Of a stretch of DNA of 64,000 nt, positions 1-8,537 are shown piece after piece. Position numbers and translations under genes: made by a program. Source of the stretch: Nitrosomonas marina (GTDB lineage Bacteria > Pseudomonadota > Gammaproteobacteria > Burkholderiales > Nitrosomonadaceae). Below the pieces are notes generated by a model. That model made no database searches. It had not been told where the DNA came from and worked only from the letters and a program-made list of their open reading frames with translations. The first letter of the stretch is position 1. Each line of letters opens with the position of its first letter. The DNA is taken from the NCBI RefSeq assembly GCF_900110145.1, contig NZ_FOCP01000002.1, forward strand, positions 124,001-188,000. Direction: 5' to 3'.

Positions 1-342
1 ATAATTACTTTCAAATATAATTAATTCATCCCTGCCACTGTCATCAAGTGCATGATTCGGACTCAGGATTTCATTGATCTGATCGGGGTTCCGAACACCC
101 AAACCGCTGCCCCACGAAATCAGCGTGGCTTTTTGAAAAACACCCGAACCGCTGTTATTGGTTGTGGAATAGGCGCGTGCCGTAAGCGTATAACCGCTTT
201 CAGTAAAAATACAGCTGTTGCCTACTCCGCTGGTGCATACTGCCGAGTCCGAGTCTGTACTCCAGCTAACCGGTTTGGCCGACACTGACGCAAACATTAC
301 CAGACCTACAATAAAAAACCCGGTATGTATTCGATTGATCAT
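1..342 (-). CDS. PEP-CTERM family secreted protein, 3' end outside window
   Basis: The minus strand from the ATG at 342 reads open for 114 codons to the edge of the window. A strong ribosome binding site (AAAGGAGG) lies about 8 bases upstream. The protein starts with a signal peptide (MINRIHTGFFIVGLVMFASVSA), followed by a beta-rich stretch. The segment GLGVRNPDQINEILSPNHALDDSGR matches the pattern shared by many PEP-CTERM proteins (GLGV, then PNHA-hDNSG). Such proteins are exported, then recognised by an exosortase at a C-terminal PEP anchor. That anchor would lie beyond the window, so membership is inferred from the N-terminal two-thirds only. The exosortase-associated amidotransferase at 22945 supports the presence of the system in this genome. 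Confidence 0.8.
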   Translation of the reverse strand, partial: MINRIHTGFFIVGLVMFASVSAKPVSWSTDSDSAVCTSGVGNSCIFTESGYTLTARAYSTTNNSGSGVFQKATLISWGSGLGVRNPDQINEILSPNHALDDSGRDELIIFESNY

Positions 343-471
343 TCGCTGCCTCCTTTGATTTTTCCAAGTGGCAGAATACTAAAATCTCAAGATCTGTCAT
401 AAACAGATTAAAGCAGTATTCATCCCGCTAATAGAAAAAGAAATCAATTGGAAACAGAGAGAAATCATTAT

Positions 472-487
472 CTTATGCACGCATAAG
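472..487. promoter_or_regulatory. 16-base inverted repeat, possible operator
   Basis: CTTATGC and GCATAAG form two 7-base arms around a 2-base centre. The site lies between the end of the SMR pump gene (532) and the start of the PEP-CTERM gene (342), about 130 bases upstream of the latter. The symmetry suits a dimeric regulator, but no U-tract follows, so a terminator is less likely. The function is unproven. Confidence 0.25.
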
Positions 488-531
488 GTTTCAAAGAGTC
501 AATTTGCAGTAAAATCAACCGAAATAACCGA

Positions 532-861
532 TCAATGGACGGCTGTTCTGGAAAAAACATGAATTACCACGACGCCACACACAATTAGAATCATGCCGAT
601 AATTGCAGGCATATCGGGTATTTGTTTGAATACTGCTGCAGCAACCAGCGCCACCAGAACAATGCCGACACCCGCCCAGATCGCATACGCAACACCAATG
701 GGAATCGTTCTGAGTGCAAGCGTTAGAAAATAAAAGGCCACGCCATAACCGACGACAACAATCAAGCTCGGCATCAATCGTGTAAACTCATTCGAAGCCT
801 TCAAGGCGTTTGTCGCGATCACTTCGGCGACGATTGCAATAGCAAGATACCAGTAACCCAT
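532..861 (-). CDS. Small multidrug resistance (SMR) efflux pump, EmrE/Qac type
   Basis: This is a 109-residue protein with four predicted membrane helices, the standard SMR length. The essential membrane-buried glutamate is present (Glu13 in AIVAEVIAT). The signature IPIGVAYAIWAGVGIVL and the tail MPAIIGMILIVCGVVVI follow EmrE (IPTGIAYAIWSGVGIVL, LPAIIGMMLICAGV) rather than the Gdx/SugE guanidinium exporters. It probably exports lipophilic cations by proton antiport as an antiparallel dimer. The start has AGGGA about 6 bases upstream. The 160 bases upstream show no guanidine riboswitch, so I see no link to the guanidine locus at 52-59 kb. Confidence 0.88.
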   Translation of the reverse strand: MGYWYLAIAIVAEVIATNALKASNEFTRLMPSLIVVVGYGVAFYFLTLALRTIPIGVAYAIWAGVGIVLVALVAAAVFKQIPDMPAIIGMILIVCGVVVIHVFSRTAVH

Positions 862-1020
862 TCTAATCCCTGTTAATTTTTTGAGGTTAATATTTGCATT
901 GGCAACACGATACGTTGGATACAGATCTTTTAAAGTATCTGTAATAACTTCGGTACTACTATGTCAGCAAACTATAACGCACCGGAAAATCAGGCAAATC
1001 ATTTTTTAATCTCATTTATA

Positions 1021-1878
1021 TCACACGAAACGCATCGACAAATCCACAGCTTGAATGTTTTTGGTCAGCCCACCGATTGAAATCCTGTCAACACCTGTCT
1101 CGGCGATACGCCGAACATTATGCAAGCCAATATTGCCCGAAGCTTCCAGCAGCACAGTTAGACCGGAACTCCGGCTGTAGTTGCGGCTGACGTCGACGGC
1201 CTCTTCCAGTTGAGCAACAGTGAAATTATCCAGCAGAACCATGGAGGCTCCGGCGTTCAGTGCGGCTCGCAACTGCCCCAGGGACTCGACTTCAATCTGA
1301 ACAAATACACCATCTACAGCAATCGATCGGGCCTGTTCCAGCGCGTGCGAAATACCGCCTGCCGCGGCGATATGATTCTCTTTGATAAGAATACCGTCAT
1401 ACAGACCGGTACGATGATTAACACCACCGCCGCAAGTAACGGCATATTTCTGTGCCAGCCGCAAACCGGGCAGCGTCTTGCGCGTATCGACGATGGTCGT
1501 ATCTGTGCCGGCAATTGCATCGACGTAACGCCTGGTTTGTGTAGCAACGGCCGACAGCATCTGCAAAAAATTCAGTGCTGCGCGTTCTGCTGACAATAAT
1601 GCACGTGAATTGCCGGCAATTTCACATAGTTTTTGCTGTGCTGCTATGGCATCACCGTCCTTTGCAAACCACCGTATTCGAACGTCCGATGTCAACCTGC
1701 TGAAACAAGAGTCAAACCATTGTGTACCGCACAACACGGCCGGTTCCCTGCCCACTACAACAGCAGCAGACTGCTGGTGTTCGGAAACCAGCAGCGCTGT
1801 CAGGTCTCCCGTTCCGATATCTTCAGCCAGTGCTCGGGTAACATTGTTTGCTATTTCTTCGATCAAATTGTACGGCAT
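1021..1878 (-). CDS. nadC: Nicotinate-nucleotide pyrophosphorylase (quinolinate phosphoribosyltransferase)
   Basis: The 285-residue protein converts quinolinate and PRPP to nicotinate mononucleotide, CO2 and pyrophosphate in de novo NAD synthesis. Seen motifs: the N-terminal LAEDIGTGDLT, RKTLPGLR with its substrate-binding basic residues, GGGVNHRTGL, IEVES, VLLDNF, and the C-terminal VDRISIGGLTKN phosphate-binding region. The length is normal for the family. The start at 1878 has a purine-rich AGGA immediately before it, which is closer than usual. The gene stands alone; nadA and nadB are not in the window. Confidence 0.96.
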   Translation of the reverse strand: MPYNLIEEIANNVTRALAEDIGTGDLTALLVSEHQQSAAVVVGREPAVLCGTQWFDSCFSRLTSDVRIRWFAKDGDAIAAQQKLCEIAGNSRALLSAERAALNFLQMLSAVATQTRRYVDAIAGTDTTIVDTRKTLPGLRLAQKYAVTCGGGVNHRTGLYDGILIKENHIAAAGGISHALEQARSIAVDGVFVQIEVESLGQLRAALNAGASMVLLDNFTVAQLEEAVDVSRNYSRSSGLTVLLEASGNIGLHNVRRIAETGVDRISIGGLTKNIQAVDLSMRFV

Positions 1879-2031
1879 TCCTGCGATTTGTTTAGATGTT
1901 GGTTAAAACCGTAGTATACCGATTTTCAACAGCACGATTGCAAACTCAGCGTTGCCGAATAATATGCGTCATCTACATGAAAAACTCAGATTAAACAGAT
2001 AAGATATAACCCTTGAGTAACAGGAGAATTT

Positions 2032-3507
2032 ATGTCAAACGCGATGGATCTGCTCACTTATATCTTTTCTACGATGTTCGGTCTTGTCGTGATCGGTCTA
2101 ATTGTATTCTGGTTCATTCAAGATATCAGCCAGAAAAAACACTCTATACTACGCAACTACCCGATTATCGGTCGGTTACGCTTTTTCTTTGAAGAGCAGG
2201 GAAAATATTTCCGGCAATATTTTTTTTCCAACGACAGGGAGGAAATGCCTTTTAACCGTGCTACCCGCAACTGGGTATATCGTCATTCCAAAGACAAAGG
2301 CGGTCTGATCGGCTTTGGTTCAACCATTGATCTGCGGGACCCGGGAGCAATCATTTTTGTTAATGCCGCTTTCCCGATTCTGGAAGAAAACCAGCTACCT
2401 ACACCGCCATTACTGATCGGTGAGGGCTATGCCAAACATCCTTTCGTGGCCAAGTCCATTATCAACATCAGTGGCATGAGTTACGGTGCAATTTCCAAAC
2501 CTGCTGTCCGCGCACTGTCTCTGGGCGCCGTTCAAGCCGGTTGCTGGCTTAATACCGGCGAAGGCGGTCTCGCACCCTACCATCTTGAAGGCAAATGTGA
2601 CGTTATCATGCAGATAGGTACCGCCAAATACGGTATTCGTGATGAACATGGTAATTTTTCAGCGGAGCGTGCCGAGGAACTGGGGGAACTTGTCAAAGCA
2701 TTCGAGATCAAGCTTTCTCAAGGCGCAAAACCCGGCAAGGGTGGGTTGCTTCCCGGCGGTAAAATCACAGAAGAAATCTCAATTATTAGAGGTATACCTG
2801 CATTTAGGGATTCAATCAGCCCAAACCGACACAAAGATATTAACAATATTGACGAACTACTTGAAAAAATCAATTACATCAGGGAAGTTACAGGTCGTCC
2901 CGTCGGCATAAAAACCGCCATTGGCGGCTGGCATTTTATTAATGAACTGTGCGACTGTATTGTCCGCAAAGGCCTGCACTACGCGCCCGATTTTATCACC
3001 ATCGACGGCGGTGAAGGCGGCAGTGGTGCTGCGCCGCAGACACTCATGGACAGCGTTAGCCTTCCCATTATGGAAGCACTGCCACGTGTCGTCGATTCAT
3101 TAATCGAATCCAGGTTGAAAGACCGTATTCGCGTAGTTGCAGCAGGAAAGCTCGTCACTTCAAATCAAGGTGCTTGGGCCCTCTGCGCTGGCGCTGATTT
3201 CGTCAATACCGCACGTGGATTTATGTTCTCACTGGGTTGTATTCAGGCAATGCGCTGCCACAAGAACACATGCCCGACTGGCGTCACTACGCACAACCCG
3301 CGACTGCAAAGCGGCCTGGTCGTTGAAGAAAAATGTGTACGTGTTGCCAATTACGCCAGAAATTACAATAAAGAAGTCGCTATGATTGCACACTCTTGCG
3401 GACTGAGACACGCGCGTGAATTCAGACGGGAGCATGTTCGCATTGTAGAAACGGCCGGCAAGAGCATTGCCATGAATATGCTGTACCCCTATCCTGAAAC
3501 AGAATAA
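2032..3507 (+). CDS. FMN-binding glutamate synthase family protein with N-terminal membrane helix
   Basis: The 491-residue protein begins with one transmembrane helix (about residues 8-30). The rest corresponds to the FMN-binding/synthase domain of glutamate synthase. PGKGGLLPGGKIT, the TIDGGEGGSGAAP loop and AAGKL are typical of the flavin-containing alpha/beta barrel. The cysteines in LGCIQAMRCHKNTCPTG are spaced as in the 3Fe-4S ligands of GltB. There is no glutaminase domain and no partner small subunit nearby, so it is not an ordinary GOGAT. This stand-alone class is widespread but its physiological reaction is unsettled; an electron-transfer or ferredoxin-dependent role is possible. AGGAG precedes the ATG. 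Confidence 0.85.
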   Translation: MSNAMDLLTYIFSTMFGLVVIGLIVFWFIQDISQKKHSILRNYPIIGRLRFFFEEQGKYFRQYFFSNDREEMPFNRATRNWVYRHSKDKGGLIGFGSTIDLRDPGAIIFVNAAFPILEENQLPTPPLLIGEGYAKHPFVAKSIINISGMSYGAISKPAVRALSLGAVQAGCWLNTGEGGLAPYHLEGKCDVIMQIGTAKYGIRDEHGNFSAERAEELGELVKAFEIKLSQGAKPGKGGLLPGGKITEEISIIRGIPAFRDSISPNRHKDINNIDELLEKINYIREVTGRPVGIKTAIGGWHFINELCDCIVRKGLHYAPDFITIDGGEGGSGAAPQTLMDSVSLPIMEALPRVVDSLIESRLKDRIRVVAAGKLVTSNQGAWALCAGADFVNTARGFMFSLGCIQAMRCHKNTCPTGVTTHNPRLQSGLVVEEKCVRVANYARNYNKEVAMIAHSCGLRHAREFRREHVRIVETAGKSIAMNMLYPYPETE

Positions 3508-3580
3508 AAATATACGAATATTGAAAATAAGATTCCTTTACTCATTTTACAAAGCTGGGCATAACATTACCAATTTCCAA

Positions 3581-4336
3581 TTAATGCCGTAATTTATAAC
3601 CGCTTCTTAGCATTTGTATCGCTAGCAGGGAGATTGCTGCAAAACACGCAGTGACGATACAAAGACTTAAATATGGCGACGAATCCGAAGCACCAAAAAA
3701 GCCGTACCGAAACCCATCTATCATATAAAAGAAGGGGTTGAGATGTGACAAGAACTGCCAGACAGGCGGCAGCGAGTGAATTGAATAAAACACCCCGGAA
3801 AGAAAAGTCAATGGAATAATGATAAAATTCTGAAAAGCAGCCAACTGGTCGAACTTGTCCGCCCAGATTCCGGCGATAACACCAAGTGCGCCAAGCAATC
3901 CACTGCCCAGTATTGCAAAAATCCATATCCACAATGGCCAGTACGTGGGCGTATCAAAAAACAATGCGGTTACCAGATACACCCCTGCCCCTACCAATAA
4001 CCCTCGTACAACCGAAGCCAGTATATAAGCAAAGAAAATGTCGCGATAAGTTAATGGCGACAGTAACACAAAGACAATATTACCGCTGATTTTGGACTGG
4101 ATCATACTTGACGATGCATTGGCAAACGCATTCTGCATTACTGCCATCATCACCAGGCCCGGTATCAAAAAGACCGTATATGAAACACCCTGATACACTT
4201 CCACATGTGATTCCAGCACGTGTAAGAAAATCAACAGATACAGCAACGTCGACACAATGGGCGCCAGTATGGTCTGAAACCCAACCTTCCAGAACCTAAG
4301 CAGCTCTTTGTATAATAATGTAAAAAATCCTGTCAT
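3581..4336 (-). CDS. ABC-2 type transporter permease (YadH-like)
   Basis: The 251-residue integral membrane protein has about six hydrophobic helices. The region NPFFYMIDGFRYGFFG is characteristic of ABC-2 exporters such as YadH. It overlaps the upstream ATPase gene by four bases (ATGA junction at 4333-4336), so the two are translated together. In other betaproteobacteria this pair also follows mlaB. Its cargo is unknown; lipid or envelope material is a reasonable guess from context. Confidence 0.9.
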   Translation of the reverse strand: MTGFFTLLYKELLRFWKVGFQTILAPIVSTLLYLLIFLHVLESHVEVYQGVSYTVFLIPGLVMMAVMQNAFANASSSMIQSKISGNIVFVLLSPLTYRDIFFAYILASVVRGLLVGAGVYLVTALFFDTPTYWPLWIWIFAILGSGLLGALGVIAGIWADKFDQLAAFQNFIIIPLTFLSGVFYSIHSLPPVWQFLSHLNPFFYMIDGFRYGFFGASDSSPYLSLCIVTACFAAISLLAIQMLRSGYKLRH

Positions 4337-5250
4337 TGAATTTGTGCCAATGGATTGTTCATTAAACTGACGAACACATCCTCCAGATCAGGTTGCAGCA
4401 ACTGCATTTCCAGTATCTGGATATCAGACAGCCTCAACTGGGCAAGTATCGGTTCAATCTGCGTATAGTTGTCCAGCTTCAATTCAATGTATCCGTTCCG
4501 ATAACCGGTCTGTATTTCCCGCAGCATCGAAGGCAAAGTGTCCGGCAATAGTTTCAAGCGCAAGGTATAACCTACAGACATCGTACTGATGAAATTTTGC
4601 ATGCTATTCAAAGCAATGACCTTACCCTGTTTCAACATGGCAATCCGGTTACATAATGCCTCTGCCTCTTCAAGATAATGTGTTGTCAGAACAATAGTAT
4701 GTCCTGCCACGTTAAGTTCACGGATAAAATCCCAGAGTGACTGGCGCAATTCTACATCAACACCTGCGGTTGGCTCGTCCAGAATAATTACTGGCGGTTT
4801 GTGCACCAGCGCCTGCGCTACCATGACTCGTCTCTTCATGCCACCGGAAAGCGCACGCATATTGGTATCCGCTTTATCAGCAAGACCCAGCCGGGCAATA
4901 ATCTCATCGATCCACGCACCATTATCTGAGATACCATAATAGCCCGACTGAATTTTCAGTGTTTCGCGCACGGTAAAAAAAGGATCGAACACAAGCTCCT
5001 GCGGCACTATTCCCAGTCTCATGCGGGCTTGACGATATTGCCTGGTCACATGATTACCCATCACATGAATCGAGCCACTATCGACAACAGACAGCCCGGC
5101 TATGGTATGAATCAACGTAGTTTTACCGGCACCATTGGGTCCAAGTAACGCAAAAAATTCACCTGGCTGAATTTCCAAATGCACGTGATCAAGCGCACAA
5201 AACGCACCAAAATACTTACATACGTTTTGTACGACTATCGCTGCAGTCAT
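4333..5250 (-). CDS. ABC transporter ATP-binding protein (YadG-like)
   Basis: The 305-residue ATPase contains Walker A (GPNGAGKTT), Q-loop (PQEL), signature (LSGGMKRR), Walker B (VIILDEPT) and the switch histidine (TTHYLEEAE). The C-terminal 80 residues form the extension found in ABC-2 drug or lipid exporter ATPases. It pairs with the permease at 3581-4336, overlapping it by 4 bases. It lies 69 bases downstream of mlaB in the same direction, so it may be cotranscribed with the mla genes. Confidence 0.92.
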   Translation of the reverse strand: MTAAIVVQNVCKYFGAFCALDHVHLEIQPGEFFALLGPNGAGKTTLIHTIAGLSVVDSGSIHVMGNHVTRQYRQARMRLGIVPQELVFDPFFTVRETLKIQSGYYGISDNGAWIDEIIARLGLADKADTNMRALSGGMKRRVMVAQALVHKPPVIILDEPTAGVDVELRQSLWDFIRELNVAGHTIVLTTHYLEEAEALCNRIAMLKQGKVIALNSMQNFISTMSVGYTLRLKLLPDTLPSMLREIQTGYRNGYIELKLDNYTQIEPILAQLRLSDIQILEMQLLQPDLEDVFVSLMNNPLAQIQ

Positions 5251-5319
5251 TGATTTGATCTTTCGGCTGAATCGTTGTGTAAATACTAAATCGAAAATCT
5301 GAATGTAAAAAAACGCCGG

Positions 5320-5658
5320 CTACTGTCTGCCGGCGCCCGGTGTAACAATATCGCTCACATCATACAGTTGCACCAGACTCTCAAGACTTGCTGGCATATG
5401 CGTTACTTCGAGTTCGCAGCCATTGTTATTTGCTGCCCGATACCATTCAAACAGCATGCTGATCGCAGTTGAATCTACTTCGGAAATCTGATGCAAATCA
5501 ATCTGCAGATGACTTCCGACAGCATTATCTTCAATGTATGCAACACCTTGCCGCATCAATTCAACGACATTGCGAATGGTGACAGCACCTTTGACTACAA
5601 TTGTATTGCCTTCACGATGTACCATTACAAAACGGCTTTCTTTGACTGAATTTATCAA
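5320..5658 (-). CDS. mlaB: STAS-domain protein MlaB
   Basis: The 112-residue protein has a single STAS fold with the conserved segment SEVDSTAISMLFEWYR around residues 58-73, including the DST motif typical of MlaB and anti-sigma antagonists. MlaB binds the MlaF ATPase in the inner-membrane MlaFEDB complex and is needed for its assembly and activity. The gene lies directly after mlaC with a 10-base gap. MlaB sequences are poorly conserved, so the name rests on both domain and operon position. Confidence 0.87.
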   Translation of the reverse strand: MINSVKESRFVMVHREGNTIVVKGAVTIRNVVELMRQGVAYIEDNAVGSHLQIDLHQISEVDSTAISMLFEWYRAANNNGCELEVTHMPASLESLVQLYDVSDIVTPGAGRQ

Positions 5659-5668
5659 TCATCGGTTA

Positions 5669-6280
5669 TCATTTTCCTTCCAGCGATCGATTCTTGTCGG
5701 ATAAGACTTTGATCAGTCCATCAATTCCACCCTTACGAATCTGGCTGTTAAATGATCCTCGGTAATTGGTGACCAAACTGACGCCCGCTACTGTCACATC
5801 ATAGACTTTCCAGCCATCTGACCCTTTTTCCATACTGTAATCGATCGGAACAGGCTGCTTACCGCCGCCCTGATGGACGATTGTTCTGACCGTGGCATCG
5901 GCCTTATTGCCCAGATCCCTGATAGGATTGACTTTTACCGTTTCGTCGCGATAAGTCGTCAATGCATTGGAATAGGTTCTGACCAGTAGCGTTTTGAATT
6001 CCTCCACCAACACATTTTTCTGTTCTGGCGCTGCAGATGACCAGTGTTTGCCCATCGCCAGGCTTGTCATGCGCGTAAAATTAAAATGCGGCAGGATTTT
6101 ATTTTCAATCAAATCCAGCATTCTCTCCTTGTCTTCACCAATTTTATCGTCTTTACCGATAATATCGAGAACCTCCTGAACGGTTTTATCGACAAGCCGG
6201 TCCGGTTCCATCATTGACCACGCCGGGAACACGAACAGATATGAAAGCAAAAATATCATTACGCCAAGCAGTTTTTTCAT
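5669..6280 (-). CDS. mlaC: Periplasmic phospholipid-binding protein MlaC
   Basis: The 203-residue protein has a cleavable signal peptide (about residues 1-22). The body is a Tol-Tol/MlaC domain (pfam Tol_Tol_Ttg2), seen in HFNFTRMTSLAMGKHW, the TYRDETVKV stretch and DYSMEKGSDGWKVYDV. MlaC shuttles phospholipids across the periplasm between the outer membrane and MlaFEDB. It is followed by mlaB. Between it and mlaD, many relatives carry mlaA; only 75 bases are found here (6281-6355). Confidence 0.93.
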   Translation of the reverse strand: MKKLLGVMIFLLSYLFVFPAWSMMEPDRLVDKTVQEVLDIIGKDDKIGEDKERMLDLIENKILPHFNFTRMTSLAMGKHWSSAAPEQKNVLVEEFKTLLVRTYSNALTTYRDETVKVNPIRDLGNKADATVRTIVHQGGGKQPVPIDYSMEKGSDGWKVYDVTVAGVSLVTNYRGSFNSQIRKGGIDGLIKVLSDKNRSLEGK

Positions 6281-6355
6281 TGTTCTCTCACAATTTGATT
6301 CAATATTCGATTAATCTATACAAAATTCATGTAACAAAAATTCTATACTGTCTGT

Positions 6356-6823
6356 TTAGAATGCATCATCTTCTGAAGCCTTATCAAACAAAAAACGTCC
6401 GATCATTTCCTCGAGGACCATGGCTGAATTTGTTTTCATGATTGTATCACCTTCCTTGAGCATCGCTTCATCGCCACCTGCATCCAGCCCGATATACTGT
6501 TCACCCAGCAAACCGGATGTCAGAATACTTGCAAATGTATCCTTGGGAAACTGATAACGCTGCTCAATATTCATTGTCACAATTGCATCGTATGTTTTCG
6601 TGCTGAACTGAATATCCGCTACACGTCCAACCACAACACCAGAGCTTTTAACGGGGGCTCTGATCTTCAATCCTCCGATATTTTCAAAATTGCCTTTAAT
6701 AACGTAAGTGCCCGATCCGTTGTAGGTATCCAGATTTCCCACTTTAAGACTCAAAATCATAAGCGCACCAATTCCGGCCAAAACAAACAGCCCAACCCAT
6801 AAATCCAGCGTTGCTCGTTGCAT
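6356..6823 (-). CDS. mlaD: MCE-domain protein MlaD
   Basis: The 155-residue protein has an N-terminal transmembrane helix (about residues 7-25) and one MCE domain (NIGGLKIRAPVKSSGVVVG, then SILTSGLLGEQYIGLD). MlaD forms the hexameric lipid channel of the inner-membrane Mla complex. Its length matches the family. It starts four bases after the mlaE stop. Confidence 0.95.
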   Translation of the reverse strand: MQRATLDLWVGLFVLAGIGALMILSLKVGNLDTYNGSGTYVIKGNFENIGGLKIRAPVKSSGVVVGRVADIQFSTKTYDAIVTMNIEQRYQFPKDTFASILTSGLLGEQYIGLDAGGDEAMLKEGDTIMKTNSAMVLEEMIGRFLFDKASEDDAF

Positions 6824-6827
6824 TTAC

Positions 6828-7622
6828 TTACAATCCTCTAAACATGAAAGCTGTCAGTATAAAATCAAGCCCCAGTATGACCAGTGATGAAGTGACAACT
6901 GTACGCGTTGTCGCGCCTGAAACACCTTCGGCCGTAGGAGGGGAATCATAACCTTCAAACACGGCAATCGCCGTTACCGCGACGCCAAAAAAACAGCTTT
7001 TAATAAATCCATTCAAGATATCAATGCGGAAATCAACGTTGCTCTGCATTTGTGACCAGAACGAGCCTGCATCTACACCGATAAACACAACTGCAACCAG
7101 ATAACCGCCAAATATACCCATAACCGAAAATATGGCTGCCAGCAGTGGCATGGATATCACACCCGCCCAGAAACGCGGCGCTACGACTCTGGCGACAGGA
7201 TCTACCGCCATCATGCCCATTGCGGATAACTGTTCAGTCGCTTTCATCAAGCCGATTTCGGCGGTTATTGCCGACCCGGCTCTACTGGCGAACAGCAATG
7301 CAGCCACCACCGGTCCAAGCTCGCGCACCAGTGATAATGCTACCAACGTGCCGACTGCCGATTCCGAACCATACTTCTGTAACGTCTCATATCCCTGCAG
7401 ACCAAGTACCATGCCCACGAATAGACCGGAAACAACAATAATAATCAGCGACAGAACACCGACGTAATATAATTCCCGCACTACCAGATTGAAGCGCCGC
7501 AAACTGGTGCCGGATTTTAACAACACTAGCAGAAAAAAAAGTGTGGCATGCCCGAGTCTGCGAATACCTTCTATGGTACGGTGGCCGACCTTTTGAATGC
7601 CTGCAATGATACGTTTAGGCAA
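6828..7622 (-). CDS. mlaE: Phospholipid ABC transporter permease MlaE
   Basis: The 264-residue permease has the family blocks [51 protein letters not shown] and the C-terminal [11 protein letters not shown]. The open frame reaches back to 7718, but that would bury 32 extra residues inside mlaF. A TTG at 7622 with GGAG about 8 bases upstream gives the usual family length, so I place the start there, overlapping the mlaF stop by 8 bases. The arrangement suggests translational coupling between ATPase and permease. Confidence 0.93.
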   Translation of the reverse strand: MPKRIIAGIQKVGHRTIEGIRRLGHATLFFLLVLLKSGTSLRRFNLVVRELYYVGVLSLIIIVVSGLFVGMVLGLQGYETLQKYGSESAVGTLVALSLVRELGPVVAALLFASRAGSAITAEIGLMKATEQLSAMGMMAVDPVARVVAPRFWAGVISMPLLAAIFSVMGIFGGYLVAVVFIGVDAGSFWSQMQSNVDFRIDILNGFIKSCFFGVAVTAIAVFEGYDSPPTAEGVSGATTRTVVTSSLVILGLDFILTAFMFRGL

Positions 7623-8430
7623 CAGTTTTCTCCAGTTGCAAATCTTTAAGGTATGTTTGCGCCGGATAATGGAAAGGCACTGGCCCGTCAGTCTCGCCAT
7701 GAACAAACTGGTGTACAAATGGGGCTTTGGAAACTTTCACTTCTTCCGGCGTGCCATGAGCGGCAATCACACCATCCGCAATAAAATACACATAATCAAC
7801 GATACTCAAAGATTCCTGCACATCATGCGTAACAATAATCGACGTCATTTCCAAAGCATCTGTCAAACGACGAATCAGACTTCCAATCACACTCAGTGAA
7901 ATCGGGTCAAGACCGGTAAAAGGCTCGTCAAACATCATCAGCATAGGATCAAGTGCAATCGACCGTGCCAAAGCAACACGTCGTGACATACCCCCCGATA
8001 ATTGAGCCGGCATTAGACGATGCGCCCCACGCAAACCGACTGCATGCAGTTTCATCAGTACCAGATCACGTATCATGGATTCTGGCAAATCACTATGCTC
8101 GCGCATCTGAAATGCCACATTGTCAAATACGGATAAATCGGTAAACAATGCACCAAACTGAAACAGCATACCCATTTTACGACGCATGGCAAACAAGGCG
8201 TCGCGATTGAGTTCATGTATGACCTGCCCCGAAACCTTCACGTAACCGGATGACGGGGTCACCTCTCCACCGATTAATTTCAGCAGCGTTGTTTTTCCTG
8301 ACCCACTTCCACCCATAATAGCAATCACCTGACCGCGCTTCATGGTCATGTTAACGCCATTCAGAATGGCACGTGTATCGTATGAAAAATTCAAATCGCT
8401 GATTTCTACAAGTGTTTCGGCTGTCATCAT
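7615..8430 (-). CDS. mlaF: Phospholipid ABC transporter ATPase MlaF
   Basis: The 271-residue ATPase drives the MlaFEDB complex. It has Walker A (GGSGSGKTT), signature (LSGGMSRR), Walker B (LMMFDEPF, then TGLDP) and H-loop (IVTHDVQES). It is the first gene of the operon mlaF-E-D-C-B and probably of the following ABC-2 pair. About 100 bases separate it from the end of the symporter gene upstream on the same strand (8538), and a promoter is expected there, though none is obvious. Confidence 0.96.
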   Translation of the reverse strand: MMTAETLVEISDLNFSYDTRAILNGVNMTMKRGQVIAIMGGSGSGKTTLLKLIGGEVTPSSGYVKVSGQVIHELNRDALFAMRRKMGMLFQFGALFTDLSVFDNVAFQMREHSDLPESMIRDLVLMKLHAVGLRGAHRLMPAQLSGGMSRRVALARSIALDPMLMMFDEPFTGLDPISLSVIGSLIRRLTDALEMTSIIVTHDVQESLSIVDYVYFIADGVIAAHGTPEEVKVSKAPFVHQFVHGETDGPVPFHYPAQTYLKDLQLEKTVA

Positions 8431-8537
8431 TAAAGTGGCTAAGATACGTATTGAGATGATTATTGTATCGGCGAGATTTTAGCAGGCGCTAGGAGCTGTT
8501 GCACCAGGATCATTCGTTGCGGATTTCGTCATCCTGT

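Noticed and set aside
52..288. Plus-strand 78-codon frame
   Set aside because: It is the antisense of the PEP-CTERM gene read on the minus strand, which has a signal peptide and a strong ribosome binding site.
532..861. Guanidinium exporter (Gdx) identity for the SMR pump
   Set aside because: Signature residues follow EmrE and there is no guanidine riboswitch upstream.
922..943. Hairpin ACAGAT ... ATCTGT between SMR and nadC
   Set aside because: Short stem without a U-tract; not convincing as a terminator.
1210..1593. Plus-strand frame of 127 codons within nadC
   Set aside because: It is a shadow of the intact nadC; no motif or binding site.
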